Assembly (NCBI RefSeq): GCF_000963865.1
Contig: NZ_CP011071.1
Coordinates: 372,001 to 436,000 of the forward strand
Origin: Flagellimonas lutaonensis
Lineage (GTDB): Bacteria; Bacteroidota; Bacteroidia; Flavobacteriales; Flavobacteriaceae
DNA: 64,000 bases
Direction: 5' to 3'
A program made the position numbers and the translations under genes. This document shows positions 26,993 to 35,949 of the stretch, one piece after another. The notes beneath the pieces are model-generated. The model saw only the letters and a program-made list of their open reading frames with translations. It was not told the origin of the DNA and ran no database searches. The stretch's first letter is position 1. Each line of letters begins with the position of its first letter.

Positions 26993-27304
26993 ATGAACCA
27001 ACAACCCTTACCTGGCGCCAGTACGGTATTGACCATGGGCATTATTTCAATTGTGGGCACAGTTATTTGCTGTGGCCCATTCGGTATTATTTTTGCCATT
27101 ATCGGTTTGGTCAAGGCAAAGGCCGCTGAAAAATTGTATCAACAAAGTCCTGATAGTTATTCAGATTACAGCAATGTAAAGACAGGGCGTATTCTTTCAT
27201 ACATTGGACTGGCCCTCTCATTGGTATATTTGGTGCTGACGATTATCTATTTTGGATTTATCATTGCCGTCATTACAACAGGTGAATGGCAGAGCTATCA
27301 ATAA
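26993..27304 (+). CDS. CCC-motif membrane protein, copy 2
   Basis: A 103-residue paralogue of the preceding gene: two helices, a cysteine-bearing first helix (VGTVICCGPFGIIFAIIGL; CC rather than CCC) and the conserved loop KLYQQSPDSYSDYSNVKTGRILS. The duplication is separated by hairpin-bearing DNA. Function is unknown. Confidence 0.88.
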   Translation: MNQQPLPGASTVLTMGIISIVGTVICCGPFGIIFAIIGLVKAKAAEKLYQQSPDSYSDYSNVKTGRILSYIGLALSLVYLVLTIIYFGFIIAVITTGEWQSYQ

Positions 27305-27452
27305 TAAAGATCAGGCTGTCAAATAAAGTTTGAATTTACCTTACTGTTTGGTTGAGCACTGCCGACTGCCATCCATATGCGATGTAAAAAAATCATCTGG
27401 TCGGTTTTCGACTGCGCTCGAAATGACAGATGGGCTAACTTTTTACAGCCCC
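27305..27452. repeat. Flavobacterial palindromic repeat
   Basis: Between the CCC-motif gene and the recQ stop, TTTCGACTGCGCTCGAAA occurs at 27406-27423, followed by TGACAG. The TTTCGA/TCGAAA arms and the GCGC core match a repeat type I know from flavobacterial intergenic DNA. A related GAGCGCAGTCGAG piece lies near 56617-56632 on the opposite strand. Confidence 0.5.
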
Positions 27453-29654
27453 TTAATTCGCCACTTCACTGATAAACTTCAATCGGTACAGTCGAAGTTC
27501 TTCGTCTTCGTAGTCACCATCGAATTCTTCCATGGCATCTTCAATGCTATCGGTCTCGGCCTCTAGAAAATAATCGTGTATTTCTTCTTGTTGGTCCTCA
27601 TCGAGTATCTCATCCAACCAATAGTCTAGGTTTAACTTGGTGCCGCTGTAGACAATCTGTTCCATCTCTTTGATTAGATCAGGAATTTCAAGGCCTTTTG
27701 CCGCCGCAATATCGTCCAAAGGCAGTTTCCGATCCACATTTTGGATAATATACAACTTAAGTGCAGAGTTGGCACCCGTGCTCTTGACCACCAAATCATC
27801 GGGTCGGGTAATATCGTTCTCTTCAACATACTTGGCTATCAACTCTACAAACGGACGCCCATACTTTTTGGCTTTTCCCTCGCCAACCCCATGAATGTTC
27901 TGTAGTTCTTCGATGCTTATGGGATACTTAAGTGCCATATCGTCCAATGATGGGTCTTGAAAGACCACGAAAGGGGGCACTCCCAATTTTTTGGCCTCCC
28001 TTTTCCGCAGGTCTTTCATCAAGGCCAATAATTTTTCATCAGCTACGGCCCCTACAGACTTACTGGCCGTAATGATACCATCGTCGGTGGACTCATCGTA
28101 CACATGGTCTTTGGTCATCATGAACGATACGGGTTTTTCAAGAAACTTTTTGCCTGCTTCGGTTACATGCAAAATACCGTATTGCTCAATTTCCTTTCTT
28201 AAAAGTCCAGCCACCAACACTTGCCTTATCAGGGCCTTCCAATAATTCTCGTCTTTATCGGAGCCGCTTCCGAAAAAGTCTTTTTCATCAGTCTTGTGCG
28301 ATGATATCAGGGCGTTCACCTTTCCGACAAGTGTTTTCACTATTTCTTTGGTCTTGAACTTTTCGTTGGTGCCCTGCACTATCTTTAAAAGCTTGACCAC
28401 ATCATCCTTGGCTTCCTGTTTTTCTTTGGGATTTCGGGCGTTGTCGTCCATATCGGCCCCCTCGCCGTTTACCTCGTCGAACTCCTCCCCGAAATAATGG
28501 AGTATGAACTTTCTTCGTGAAATGGATGTTTCGGCGTAGGCTACGATCTCTTGCAGGAGCGCATGGCCTATTTCTTGTTCGGCAACCGGTTTGCCCGACA
28601 TGAACTTTTCTAACTTCTCGACATCTTTATAGGAGTAAAAGGCCAAACAGTGGCCTTCGCCCCCATCTCGGCCGGCACGCCCTGTTTCTTGATAGTAGCT
28701 TTCGATACTCTTTGGAATATCATGATGTATCACAAACCTGACATCGGGTTTGTCTATACCCATGCCAAAGGCAATGGTGGCCACGACCACATCTACCTCT
28801 TCCATCAAAAACATATCTTGGTACTTAGAACGTGTCTTGGCATCAAATCCAGCATGGTAAGGCACCGCACTAATGCCGTTTACCTGAAGTACCTGTGCCA
28901 ATTCTTCAACCCTTTTTCGGCTCAAACAGTAGATGATGCCAGATTTACCTGCGTTTTTCTTTACGAAACGTATGATATCGGCATCGACATTCTTGGTTTT
29001 TGGCCGTACTTCATAATAAAGGTTTGGCCGGTTGAAAGATGCCTTGAACACCTTGGCATCTGACATGCCGAGATTCTTCAAAATATCTTCTTGCACCTTT
29101 GGGGTGGCGGTTGCGGTCAAAGCCACAATGGGTATGTCGTTGCCCAAGCGGTCAATTATGCTTCTAAGGTTTCGGTATTCAGGTCTAAAGTCGTGGCCCC
29201 ATTCAGAAATACAATGCGCTTCGTCAACTGCAACAAAAGATAACTGAACAGACTGAAGAAAATCCACATACTCTGCTTTGGTAAGCGATTCTGGTGCTAC
29301 ATACAATAATTTAGTGATGCCATTTGAGATATCGCTCATAACCTGTTTCACCTCCGATTTTGTCAAGGATGAGTTGAGCACATGGGCCACCCCATGGTCA
29401 GCCGAAACGCCACGAATGGCATCGACCTGGTTCTTCATAAGTGCAATCAAGGGCGAAACCACAATGGCCGTGCCATCTTTCAAGAGTGCGGGCAATTGGT
29501 AGCATAGTGATTTACCGCCACCAGTGGGCATGATCACAAATGTATTCTCGCCTTCAAGCACATGTTCAATGACCCCTTCTTGCAGCCCTTTAAATTGTGA
29601 GAAACCAAAGTATTTCTTTAGAGCAGTCTGTAAATCATTCTTCGTCAGCGCCAT
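27453..29654 (-). CDS. recQ: ATP-dependent DNA helicase RecQ
   Basis: A 733-residue 3'-5' DNA helicase of recombination and replication-fork repair. Motif I is MPTGGGKSLCYQLPAL, motif II DEAHCISEWGHDFRPEY, and motif VI QETGRAGRDG. The C-terminal half holds the RQC region and an HRDC domain (KLGVPPFVVFQDPSLDDMA near 560). The usual zinc cysteines of RQC are not obvious, and an acidic C-terminal tail follows. The start MALTKNDLQTALKKYFG at 29654 is family-typical. It is divergent from kdsD. Confidence 0.96.
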   Translation of the reverse strand: MALTKNDLQTALKKYFGFSQFKGLQEGVIEHVLEGENTFVIMPTGGGKSLCYQLPALLKDGTAIVVSPLIALMKNQVDAIRGVSADHGVAHVLNSSLTKSEVKQVMSDISNGITKLLYVAPESLTKAEYVDFLQSVQLSFVAVDEAHCISEWGHDFRPEYRNLRSIIDRLGNDIPIVALTATATPKVQEDILKNLGMSDAKVFKASFNRPNLYYEVRPKTKNVDADIIRFVKKNAGKSGIIYCLSRKRVEELAQVLQVNGISAVPYHAGFDAKTRSKYQDMFLMEEVDVVVATIAFGMGIDKPDVRFVIHHDIPKSIESYYQETGRAGRDGGEGHCLAFYSYKDVEKLEKFMSGKPVAEQEIGHALLQEIVAYAETSISRRKFILHYFGEEFDEVNGEGADMDDNARNPKEKQEAKDDVVKLLKIVQGTNEKFKTKEIVKTLVGKVNALISSHKTDEKDFFGSGSDKDENYWKALIRQVLVAGLLRKEIEQYGILHVTEAGKKFLEKPVSFMMTKDHVYDESTDDGIITASKSVGAVADEKLLALMKDLRKREAKKLGVPPFVVFQDPSLDDMALKYPISIEELQNIHGVGEGKAKKYGRPFVELIAKYVEENDITRPDDLVVKSTGANSALKLYIIQNVDRKLPLDDIAAAKGLEIPDLIKEMEQIVYSGTKLNLDYWLDEILDEDQQEEIHDYFLEAETDSIEDAMEEFDGDYEDEELRLYRLKFISEVAN

Positions 29655-29749
29655 ACAATTAAGTTGATAAAGCTAGCAGGTCAGCATCAGGTCAGCTTTC
29701 TTGCCATGTTTGGGGAATATTTCAAATTCAAGGCCAAAGAAGCGTTCTT

Positions 29750-29783
29750 TTGAGATTTATAAAAGATTGTTTGTTTAATTTTG
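29750..29783 (+). promoter_or_regulatory. Possible promoter upstream of kdsD
   Basis: TTG at 29750-29752 and TAATTTTG at 29776-29783 match the flavobacterial -33 TTG and -7 TAnnTTTG elements, with a 23-bp spacer at the long end of the accepted range. The leader then contains ATG at 29796 opening an 8-codon frame (stop 29820-29822) before the TTG start at 29840. Confidence 0.4.
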
Positions 29784-29839
29784 TAATCTAAATATATGAC
29801 ATTCTTTCAGGAAAACCAGTAGAAAATCCAAGAATTACC

Positions 29840-30805
29840 TTGAACGACAAGCAATCAATCCTATCCATCGCAAAACGAACCATTGAAACAGAGGGCGGGG
29901 CCATACAGAACTTGGTCAGCCTTTTAGATGAACAATTTGCCGGGGCCACCGAGTGTATTCTACAATCAAAGGGCCGCGTTGTCGTGTCTGGGGTGGGCAA
30001 AAGTGCCCTGATCGGTGCCAAGATTGTGGCCACCTTCAATTCTACCGGCACACCGGCCATTTTTATGCATGCCGCAGATGCCATTCATGGCGACTTGGGC
30101 ACGGTACAGCAAAACGATGTGGTCATATGCATCTCAAAAAGTGGCAATACCGAAGAAATCAAACAACTGATCCCGCTCATAAAAAGGGGAGGCAATAAAT
30201 TGGTGGCCATTACGGGCAACATGGATTCTGTTTTGGCCAAACAGGCCGACTTTGCATTGAACACCTATGTTGAAAAAGAGGCCTGCCCCAACAACCTGGC
30301 GCCTACCACAAGTACCACGGCACAACTGGTAATGGGCGATGCCCTGGCCATTTGCCTGTTGGAACTAAAAGGCTTCAGCAGCGATGATTTTGCCAAATAC
30401 CACCCCGGGGGCTCTTTGGGAAAACGTCTCTATTTAAGAGTTGCCGATATTTTTGGAAACAACCTTAGGCCCGAGGTCGATATCAATTCAAAGGTCAAAG
30501 AGGTCATTGTAGAGATATCGGAAAAAATGTTGGGGGTTACGGCGGTGACCCAAAACGGAAAACTGGTCGGTATCGTAACCGATGGGGATATTAGACGAAT
30601 GCTCAACAAGCACGATAACATAAGTGCCCTCACCGCTAAAGATATCATGACCTCCAACCCAAAAACAGTCTCGCCTGATGTATTGGCCATAAAAGCGTTG
30701 GAATCGATGCAAGAAAAAGGCATTTCACAGCTTTTGGTGATGGATGGGGATGAATATGTGGGCGTGGTGCACATACATAACCTTATAAACGAAGGCATTT
30801 TGTAA
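29840..30805 (+). CDS. kdsD: Arabinose-5-phosphate isomerase (KpsF/GutQ family)
   Basis: A 321-residue enzyme that interconverts ribulose 5-phosphate and arabinose 5-phosphate, first step to Kdo for LPS. An SIS domain (about 30-170) has GVGKSALIGAKIVATFNSTG, AADAIHGDLG and SKSGNTEEI. Two CBS domains follow (about 205-320, ending VVHIHNLINEGIL). The start is TTG at 29840: MNDKQSILSIAKRTIETE is the family N-terminus and no in-frame ATG exists upstream. It overlaps tatC by one base (taATG). With tatC and lptB nearby this is an envelope-biogenesis cluster. Confidence 0.93.
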   Translation: MNDKQSILSIAKRTIETEGGAIQNLVSLLDEQFAGATECILQSKGRVVVSGVGKSALIGAKIVATFNSTGTPAIFMHAADAIHGDLGTVQQNDVVICISKSGNTEEIKQLIPLIKRGGNKLVAITGNMDSVLAKQADFALNTYVEKEACPNNLAPTTSTTAQLVMGDALAICLLELKGFSSDDFAKYHPGGSLGKRLYLRVADIFGNNLRPEVDINSKVKEVIVEISEKMLGVTAVTQNGKLVGIVTDGDIRRMLNKHDNISALTAKDIMTSNPKTVSPDVLAIKALESMQEKGISQLLVMDGDEYVGVVHIHNLINEGIL

Positions 30806-31635
30806 TGGCCAAGACAAGAAAAGACCCAAACGAAATGTCCTTTTTGGACCATCTGGAGGAGCTGCGCTGGCATTTGATACGCTCTACCTTGGCCATTGTT
30901 TTGGTGGCCGTGGTGGCTTTTGTCATGAAAGATTTCATCTTCGGCATCATCTTTGCGCCAAAGAGCATGGATTTTCCTACCTATCGCTTTTTTTGTAGGA
31001 TAGCCACCTTCTTTGGAATCGAATCTGAGTTTTGCGGAGAAGAACTGCCGTTCACCATTCAGAGCCGGTTGATGGCAGGCCAGTTCTCGGCCCACATCTG
31101 GACCTCGATATGGTCAGGTTTCATCATCGCCTTCCCATACGTGTTGTGGGAACTGTGGCGCTTTATCAGTCCGGGGCTGTACGAAAAAGAGCGCAAGTAT
31201 TCTCGGGGCTTTATAACAGTGGCTTCGCTCCTATTTTTTATGGGTGTACTGTTTGGCTACTATGTGGTCGCCCCTCTTTCCATCAACTTTTTGGGCACCT
31301 ACCAAGTGAGTCCCGAGGTTAACAACGAAATTGACATTGGTTCGTACATCGGCACCGTACGGGCAGCGGTGATTGCCTGTGGTATCATGTTCGAGCTGCC
31401 GATCATCATTTTCTTTTTGACCAAGGTAGGCTTGGTAACTCCCGAAATTTTGAGAAAATACCGGAAAATAGCCCTAGTGCTGGTACTGATCCTATCGGCC
31501 ATTATAACACCCCCAGATGTGGCCAGTCAAATAGTGGTGGCGGTGCCTGTGCTGATACTTTATCAGATCAGCATCCACATTTCGAAGCTCGTCATCAATC
31601 GCGAAGCAAAAAAAGCAGCAAAAAATGCCAAATAA
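30805..31635 (+). CDS. tatC: Sec-independent protein translocase TatC
   Basis: A 276-residue inner-membrane core of the Tat translocase, which binds twin-arginine signal peptides and exports folded proteins. It has the family N-terminus MSFLDHLEELRWHLIRS with the conserved glutamates, then six predicted helices. Further marks are FFMGVLFGYYVVAPLS and IIFFLTKVGLVTPEILRKYRK. An insert near residues 60-85 with cysteines is typical of Bacteroidota. tatA is not in the window. The AhpD-like gene starts 11 bp before the stop. Confidence 0.96.
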   Translation: MAKTRKDPNEMSFLDHLEELRWHLIRSTLAIVLVAVVAFVMKDFIFGIIFAPKSMDFPTYRFFCRIATFFGIESEFCGEELPFTIQSRLMAGQFSAHIWTSIWSGFIIAFPYVLWELWRFISPGLYEKERKYSRGFITVASLLFFMGVLFGYYVVAPLSINFLGTYQVSPEVNNEIDIGSYIGTVRAAVIACGIMFELPIIIFFLTKVGLVTPEILRKYRKIALVLVLILSAIITPPDVASQIVVAVPVLILYQISIHISKLVINREAKKAAKNAK

Positions 31636-31975
31636 AGTAGATGAATTCAATGAATACCGTTCAAAGATGAACGAAAAGCTATTGGCCGACAACAACAAGG
31701 TCATCAAGCGCATATTCAACCTAGACACCAACGCCTTTTTGCCCGGGGCATTGGACGCCAAGACAAAGGAACTCTTGGGGTTGGTCGCCTCGGCCGTGCT
31801 AAGGTGCGACGATTGTGTCAAATACCATTTGGAGAGTTGCCAGAAACAAGGGGCCAATACCGAAGAAATTATGGAAACCCTTAGCATTGCCACCTTGATT
31901 GGGGGCACCATCACCATTCCGCACCTGCGAAGGGCCTACGAGTATTGGGAGGAGTTACAGGAACCCAAAGCTTAA
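31625..31975 (+). CDS. Carboxymuconolactone decarboxylase/AhpD-like protein
   Basis: A 116-residue helical protein of the CMD/AhpD superfamily. The LVASAVLRCDDCVKYHLESC helix holds Cys-x2-Cys and a following His, the redox and proton-relay set of AhpD-type alkylhydroperoxidase proteins. The partner peroxiredoxin is not adjacent, so peroxide detoxification is only a possibility. It overlaps tatC by 11 bp. Confidence 0.9.
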   Translation: MPNKVDEFNEYRSKMNEKLLADNNKVIKRIFNLDTNAFLPGALDAKTKELLGLVASAVLRCDDCVKYHLESCQKQGANTEEIMETLSIATLIGGTITIPHLRRAYEYWEELQEPKA

Positions 31976-32032
31976 AAAATTCAAAAAGCCAATGACACAG
32001 TTGAGCAATATGTGTAGTTTTGGCAAATACCG

Positions 32033-32773
32033 ATGAAATTACGAGCAGAAAATATAATGAAAGCCTATCGCGGCCGAAAGGTCGTAAAAGGTATTTCTTT
32101 GGAAGTGAACCAGGGTGAAATCGTAGGGCTTTTAGGGCCCAATGGTGCGGGCAAGACCACCTCTTTCTACATGATTGTCGGATTGGTGAAGCCCAACGGC
32201 GGAAATATATACCTCGACTCGATGGATATCACCAATTTTCCCATGTACAAAAGGGCGCAGCACGGCATCGGTTACTTGGCACAAGAGGCCTCTGTTTTTA
32301 GAAAACTCAGCATAGAAGACAATATTTTGAGCGTACTGCAGACCACAAAGCTGAGCAAGAAAGAACAGCACATGAAAATGGAGTCGCTCATCGATGAATT
32401 TGGCCTAGGCCATATTCGGAAAAATAGGGGCGATCTCTTATCGGGCGGTGAACGACGACGGACCGAAATCGCCCGTGCCCTGGCCACAGACCCAAAATTT
32501 ATTTTGTTGGATGAACCCTTTGCCGGGGTGGATCCTGTAGCCGTTGAGGATATTCAGCGCATCGTGGCCCAGTTGAAGAACAAGAATATCGGTATTTTGA
32601 TCACCGACCATAACGTGCAAGAGACACTCGCCATTACCGAACGATCCTATCTCATGTTCGAGGGAGGCATATTAAAGGCCGGTGTGCCCGAAGATCTTGC
32701 CGTAGACGAAATGGTGCGAAAAGTATATTTGGGTCAAAACTTTGAGCTGCGCAAAAAGAAGCTCGATGTATAA
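32033..32773 (+). CDS. lptB: LPS export ABC transporter ATP-binding protein LptB
   Basis: A 246-residue ATPase that powers extraction of LPS from the inner membrane with LptFG. Walker A is GPNGAGKTT (about 35-43), the Q-loop sits in YLAQEAS, the signature is [15 protein letters not shown], Walker B is [13 protein letters not shown] and the switch His is in [18 protein letters not shown] at 32015-32022 resembles a -7 element but sits unusually near the start. It ends 2 bp from the convergent DUF4198 gene. Confidence 0.96.
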   Translation: MKLRAENIMKAYRGRKVVKGISLEVNQGEIVGLLGPNGAGKTTSFYMIVGLVKPNGGNIYLDSMDITNFPMYKRAQHGIGYLAQEASVFRKLSIEDNILSVLQTTKLSKKEQHMKMESLIDEFGLGHIRKNRGDLLSGGERRRTEIARALATDPKFILLDEPFAGVDPVAVEDIQRIVAQLKNKNIGILITDHNVQETLAITERSYLMFEGGILKAGVPEDLAVDEMVRKVYLGQNFELRKKKLDV

Positions 32774-32775
32774 AA

Positions 32776-33582
32776 TTATTTCAATCCGAATGTCAATGTA
32801 GCCCAATTTGACTCGTAGTCAACACCCTCTTCATCACTTTTTTCCATATAAATCGTGGCCACATACCAATTACCGGACTGGCTTGGTATAATGGTTACAA
32901 TACCATTGTTATCGGTAATGGACGATTTCTCACTGTCATGGGCATCTTTACCCGGTACAGAAGTACTGTAGTGCACAGTCTGCCCTGCCAATGGTTTGCC
33001 CTCTAGTAGCAACTGAAAACGAATGGGTTCCCCTGCTTTTTTTGAGTATGGATTGTCAATAGGCAGGAATTCAATCGGATATCCTAAAACAGTTTTGTAA
33101 TCATCAGTCATAAGGTCACCCACCTGTAAAATAGCCTTGACATGCTTTGAGTAGATTTCAGTGGCATCATCTTTCAATGTTCCTTCCCTTTTCCGTTCAT
33201 TCAAAGTGCCTTTAAGGCCCTCGTGATCTAAATAATCATTAAAGGCCTTGGCATCAAGGTCAATTGTTCTGGGAAGCGTGGAAACACCGGCAACATAAGT
33301 ACCAGCACTTTCAGTGGTAAAATTCAAAAAGGTAGAAGTCTCCTCTAGTCGATAGGCACTATTAGCCGGAAGAAGCTCAAATTTTGGCCCAATTATCCTA
33401 GCGTCGACTATCCTATCAATCGCAATGGCATTCTCGCTTTGGTCAAAAGTGCCATTGAACAAAAATAATTCCACCGCTCGGTTTTCTTCCAAAAAATAAG
33501 ATGTCGATTTGAGAAACAGCTCGTGAGAACTACATAAGAGAAATACTATGGCAAGGCCAATAAATGTGATACATTTTCTCAT
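32776..33582 (-). CDS. DUF4198 domain-containing secreted protein
   Basis: A 268-residue protein with a signal peptide (about 1-19). SHELFLKSTSYFLEENRAVELFLFNGTF follows, the DUF4198/NikM-like opening in which the N-terminal His after cleavage could bind metal. The C-terminal part is a beta-sandwich with SSITDNNGIVTIIPSQSGNWYVATIYM. Related proteins are linked to metal (nickel/cobalt) uptake, but no transporter is adjacent here, so substrate is unknown. Confidence 0.85.
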   Translation of the reverse strand: MRKCITFIGLAIVFLLCSSHELFLKSTSYFLEENRAVELFLFNGTFDQSENAIAIDRIVDARIIGPKFELLPANSAYRLEETSTFLNFTTESAGTYVAGVSTLPRTIDLDAKAFNDYLDHEGLKGTLNERKREGTLKDDATEIYSKHVKAILQVGDLMTDDYKTVLGYPIEFLPIDNPYSKKAGEPIRFQLLLEGKPLAGQTVHYSTSVPGKDAHDSEKSSITDNNGIVTIIPSQSGNWYVATIYMEKSDEEGVDYESNWATLTFGLK

Positions 33583-33650
33583 ATAATCATTTATTGTAGT
33601 TACGTAAAAAAATATCGCCAGGTTTTATCAATTTCAAAAAATTTTCCAAA

Positions 33651-34379
33651 TCATGGGGATGGCTTCTTTGAAAGGAGTGATGCCAATATATAAAACAGAA
33701 TAATAACCGGTATTGCCAAAAACTTCATCGTCAGCAAAAGTACCAAACTCCCTATCAAGAAGAGATATTTTACGGCGTTGTCCTTAAAACTGTAATTCTC
33801 AAACTTCAAGGCAAAAAGCTCAATTCTTGAGTTGAGCAAGTAACTGCTCAAAAGGGTCAATGCCAACAAGAACCATTCGTTCAATATTATGCTGTTAAGT
33901 ATATCGTTGTTTTGATAGATCAATATAAGCGGCAACGAAAGAATCAACAATGCATTTGCTGGCGTTGGCAGGCCCAAGAAAGAGTTAACCTGATTCTCGT
34001 CAACATTGAAATTGGCCAGCCGATAGGCCGATGCCATGGTTATCAAAAAACCCAACAGCGGCACTAAGCCTACCTCTGTATGCACCCCAAAAAAATCGAG
34101 GTTCCACCCTCCTTTTTGGGCCATTGTCAACAATTGGAACATGACAATGCCCGGCACCAGGCCACTTGTTATCATATCGGCCAACGAGTCTAATTGCACC
34201 CCAAGCGCACTTTTCACATTCAAGAGACGTGCGGCAAGACCATCAAAAAAATCACAGAAAATGCCCAAAAAGACAAAAAGGGCCGCAAACTCTAATTGGT
34301 TCAGCACAGCAAAAACCGATGCAATACACCCGCTCAGCACATTGAGCAAGGTTATAAAATTAGGTACGTGTTTTTTCAT
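33651..34379 (-). CDS. pssA: CDP-diacylglycerol-serine O-phosphatidyltransferase
   Basis: A 242-residue membrane enzyme that joins CDP-diacylglycerol and L-serine to make phosphatidylserine, precursor of phosphatidylethanolamine. It has the full CDP-alcohol phosphotransferase motif DG-x2-AR-x8-G-x3-D-x3-D, seen as DGLAARLLNVKSALGVQLDS followed by LAD near residues 45-67. About eight hydrophobic helices. ATG at 34379 begins MKKHVPNFITLLNVLSGC, typical of PssA. It is divergent from the DUF4105 gene. Confidence 0.94.
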   Translation of the reverse strand: MKKHVPNFITLLNVLSGCIASVFAVLNQLEFAALFVFLGIFCDFFDGLAARLLNVKSALGVQLDSLADMITSGLVPGIVMFQLLTMAQKGGWNLDFFGVHTEVGLVPLLGFLITMASAYRLANFNVDENQVNSFLGLPTPANALLILSLPLILIYQNNDILNSIILNEWFLLALTLLSSYLLNSRIELFALKFENYSFKDNAVKYLFLIGSLVLLLTMKFLAIPVIILFYILASLLSKKPSP

Positions 34380-34523
34380 TTCAAGGGTGGTTAAACTTAG
34401 TACTCGAATAGGCCATTCTAATGGAAAAAGGCAAAACCATTGAGGTAAAAATAAACCAAAAAATGAACTATATGAACCGTGGGCAGGCCGTGTATTGTAA
34501 TTATTCAGATATTTGGCCTCGTT

Positions 34524-35699
34524 ATGGTTCGAAACTTTTTCTTCTTGGCCTGTGTTCTTTTGGGCGCATTTGCTTCAGCGCAACTGCCGAGACTGTCTCA
34601 AAATGCGCGAATAAGTGTGCTGACCTGCGGCTCTGGAGATGAACTCTATTCGGCTTTTGGCCATACCGCCTTCAGGGTACAAGATTCGGTCTTGGGCCTG
34701 GATGTGGTATACAATTATGGCACTTTTGACTTTGACCAGCCCAATTTCTATTTGAACTTTGCCAAGGGCAACATGGTCTATTCATTGAGTAGAACCCGTT
34801 TTGCCAACTTTCTACTGGAATATGAAGCAGATAAAAGATGGATTCGTGAACAGATTCTTGACCTTGACCAAGTGGAAAAAAATAAGTTTCTGGCCTTTTT
34901 GGAAGACAATTATCGCCCCGAGAACCGAAATTACCTATATGACCCCCTTTTCAACAATTGTTCGAACATCACCGCCAATATTTTAGAGAAACTGTTCGAT
35001 AACCAGATCACCTACAGCTATTCGCACCTCGAAAAGCGGCACACCTTTAGAGAGCTTATTATGCAGCACCTACATTGGAACTCGTGGTCTGCCCTTGGAA
35101 TAAACTTGGCCTATGGGTCGGTGGTAGACAGAGAGGCCACCCCTTACGAACATATGTTCTTGCCCTATTATACCATGTACCAGTTGAGAAACACCACCAA
35201 AAATGGCAAGCCCTTGGTGCTTCGCGAGCGGGTGGTATTGGATTATGATGAGCATGAACAACGGAGCTTCTTTTTGACATCGCCCCTTTTCTGGCTTTTG
35301 TTGCTGTTCATGTTTGTGGCCGCCATTACCTTTCTTGATTACCGCCATGACCATAAGAACCCATGGCTTGATACCGTTTTGTTAACCCTGACCGGCTTAC
35401 TCGGCTTTTTCATCGTTTTTCTTTGGTTTTTTACCAATCATTCGGGTACCGGAGGCAACCTGAATATTTTATGGGCGGTACCGTTGAATTTCATATTGGT
35501 GTTCATGCTATTGTTCGCTGGCCGCCCTGCTTGGTATGTACAATATCTATGGTTCTTGTTAGGGCTTTTGGCACTCTTATTGGCCATCTGGGTGCTGGGG
35601 ATTCAGGTTTTTCCGGTACTGGTGCTTCCCATCATGGCTACCCTGGCCATTCGCTACCTGTATTTGTGGTACTGGGAATGGAAAGTGCCAAAGCCCTGA
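34524..35699 (+). CDS. DUF4105 (Lnb-type) membrane protein
   Basis: A 391-residue protein. The ATG at 34524 (MVRNFFFLACVLLGAFASAQ) gives a signal peptide; the open frame to 34479 is discarded. The Lnb N-terminal domain (DUF4105) has LLTCGSGDELYSAFGHTAFRVQD-type sequence and NCSNITANIL, with the conserved Cys and His. Four to five C-terminal helices end at 391. DUF4105 families include lipoprotein N-acylation enzymes (Lnb), but that activity is not shown for Bacteroidota members. Confidence 0.88.
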   Translation: MVRNFFFLACVLLGAFASAQLPRLSQNARISVLTCGSGDELYSAFGHTAFRVQDSVLGLDVVYNYGTFDFDQPNFYLNFAKGNMVYSLSRTRFANFLLEYEADKRWIREQILDLDQVEKNKFLAFLEDNYRPENRNYLYDPLFNNCSNITANILEKLFDNQITYSYSHLEKRHTFRELIMQHLHWNSWSALGINLAYGSVVDREATPYEHMFLPYYTMYQLRNTTKNGKPLVLRERVVLDYDEHEQRSFFLTSPLFWLLLLFMFVAAITFLDYRHDHKNPWLDTVLLTLTGLLGFFIVFLWFFTNHSGTGGNLNILWAVPLNFILVFMLLFAGRPAWYVQYLWFLLGLLALLLAIWVLGIQVFPVLVLPIMATLAIRYLYLWYWEWKVPKP

Positions 35700-35755
35700 G
35701 CGGGTATTTTCATCTTAATGCAATATGCCGTACTTTTAAGTAAATACTTAGCGTA

Positions 35756-35896
35756 ATGGACAATACAATTTATGTGGTCGTCATTGTCTTGGCAGTCATC
35801 TATTTGGCCATTTTCGTAATGAACAAAAAGGGCAGAAAGCGTAGACGGTCAAGAAAGTTCATGGAAGGCAAAAAAAGGCGGGAAAGAGATGATTGA
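35756..35896 (+). CDS. 46-residue single-helix membrane protein
   Basis: An ATG at 35756 opens a 46-codon frame ending at TGA 35894-35896. The protein starts MDNTIYVVVIVLAVIYLAIF, a single N-terminal membrane helix (about residues 5-22). A strongly basic tail follows: KKGRKRRRSRK, then EGKKRRERDD. The tail would lie in the cytoplasm. It stands between DUF4105 and the adenosyltransferase gene and is of the size often missed by annotation. No homologue is recognised. Confidence 0.6.
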   Translation: MDNTIYVVVIVLAVIYLAIFVMNKKGRKRRRSRKFMEGKKRRERDD

Positions 35897-35949
35897 ATAC
35901 CTAAATTAGCGCAATTTTCAAAATCTGTCTGTCAATAACGACCCAAAAC

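Noticed and set aside
32015-32022. TAGTTTTG as lptB promoter
   Set aside because: It lies only 10 bp before the start codon and has no TTG at the expected distance.
34479-34523. Longer start of the DUF4105 gene
   Set aside because: The upstream Met would put residues before the signal peptide; the ATG at 34524 gives a normal signal.
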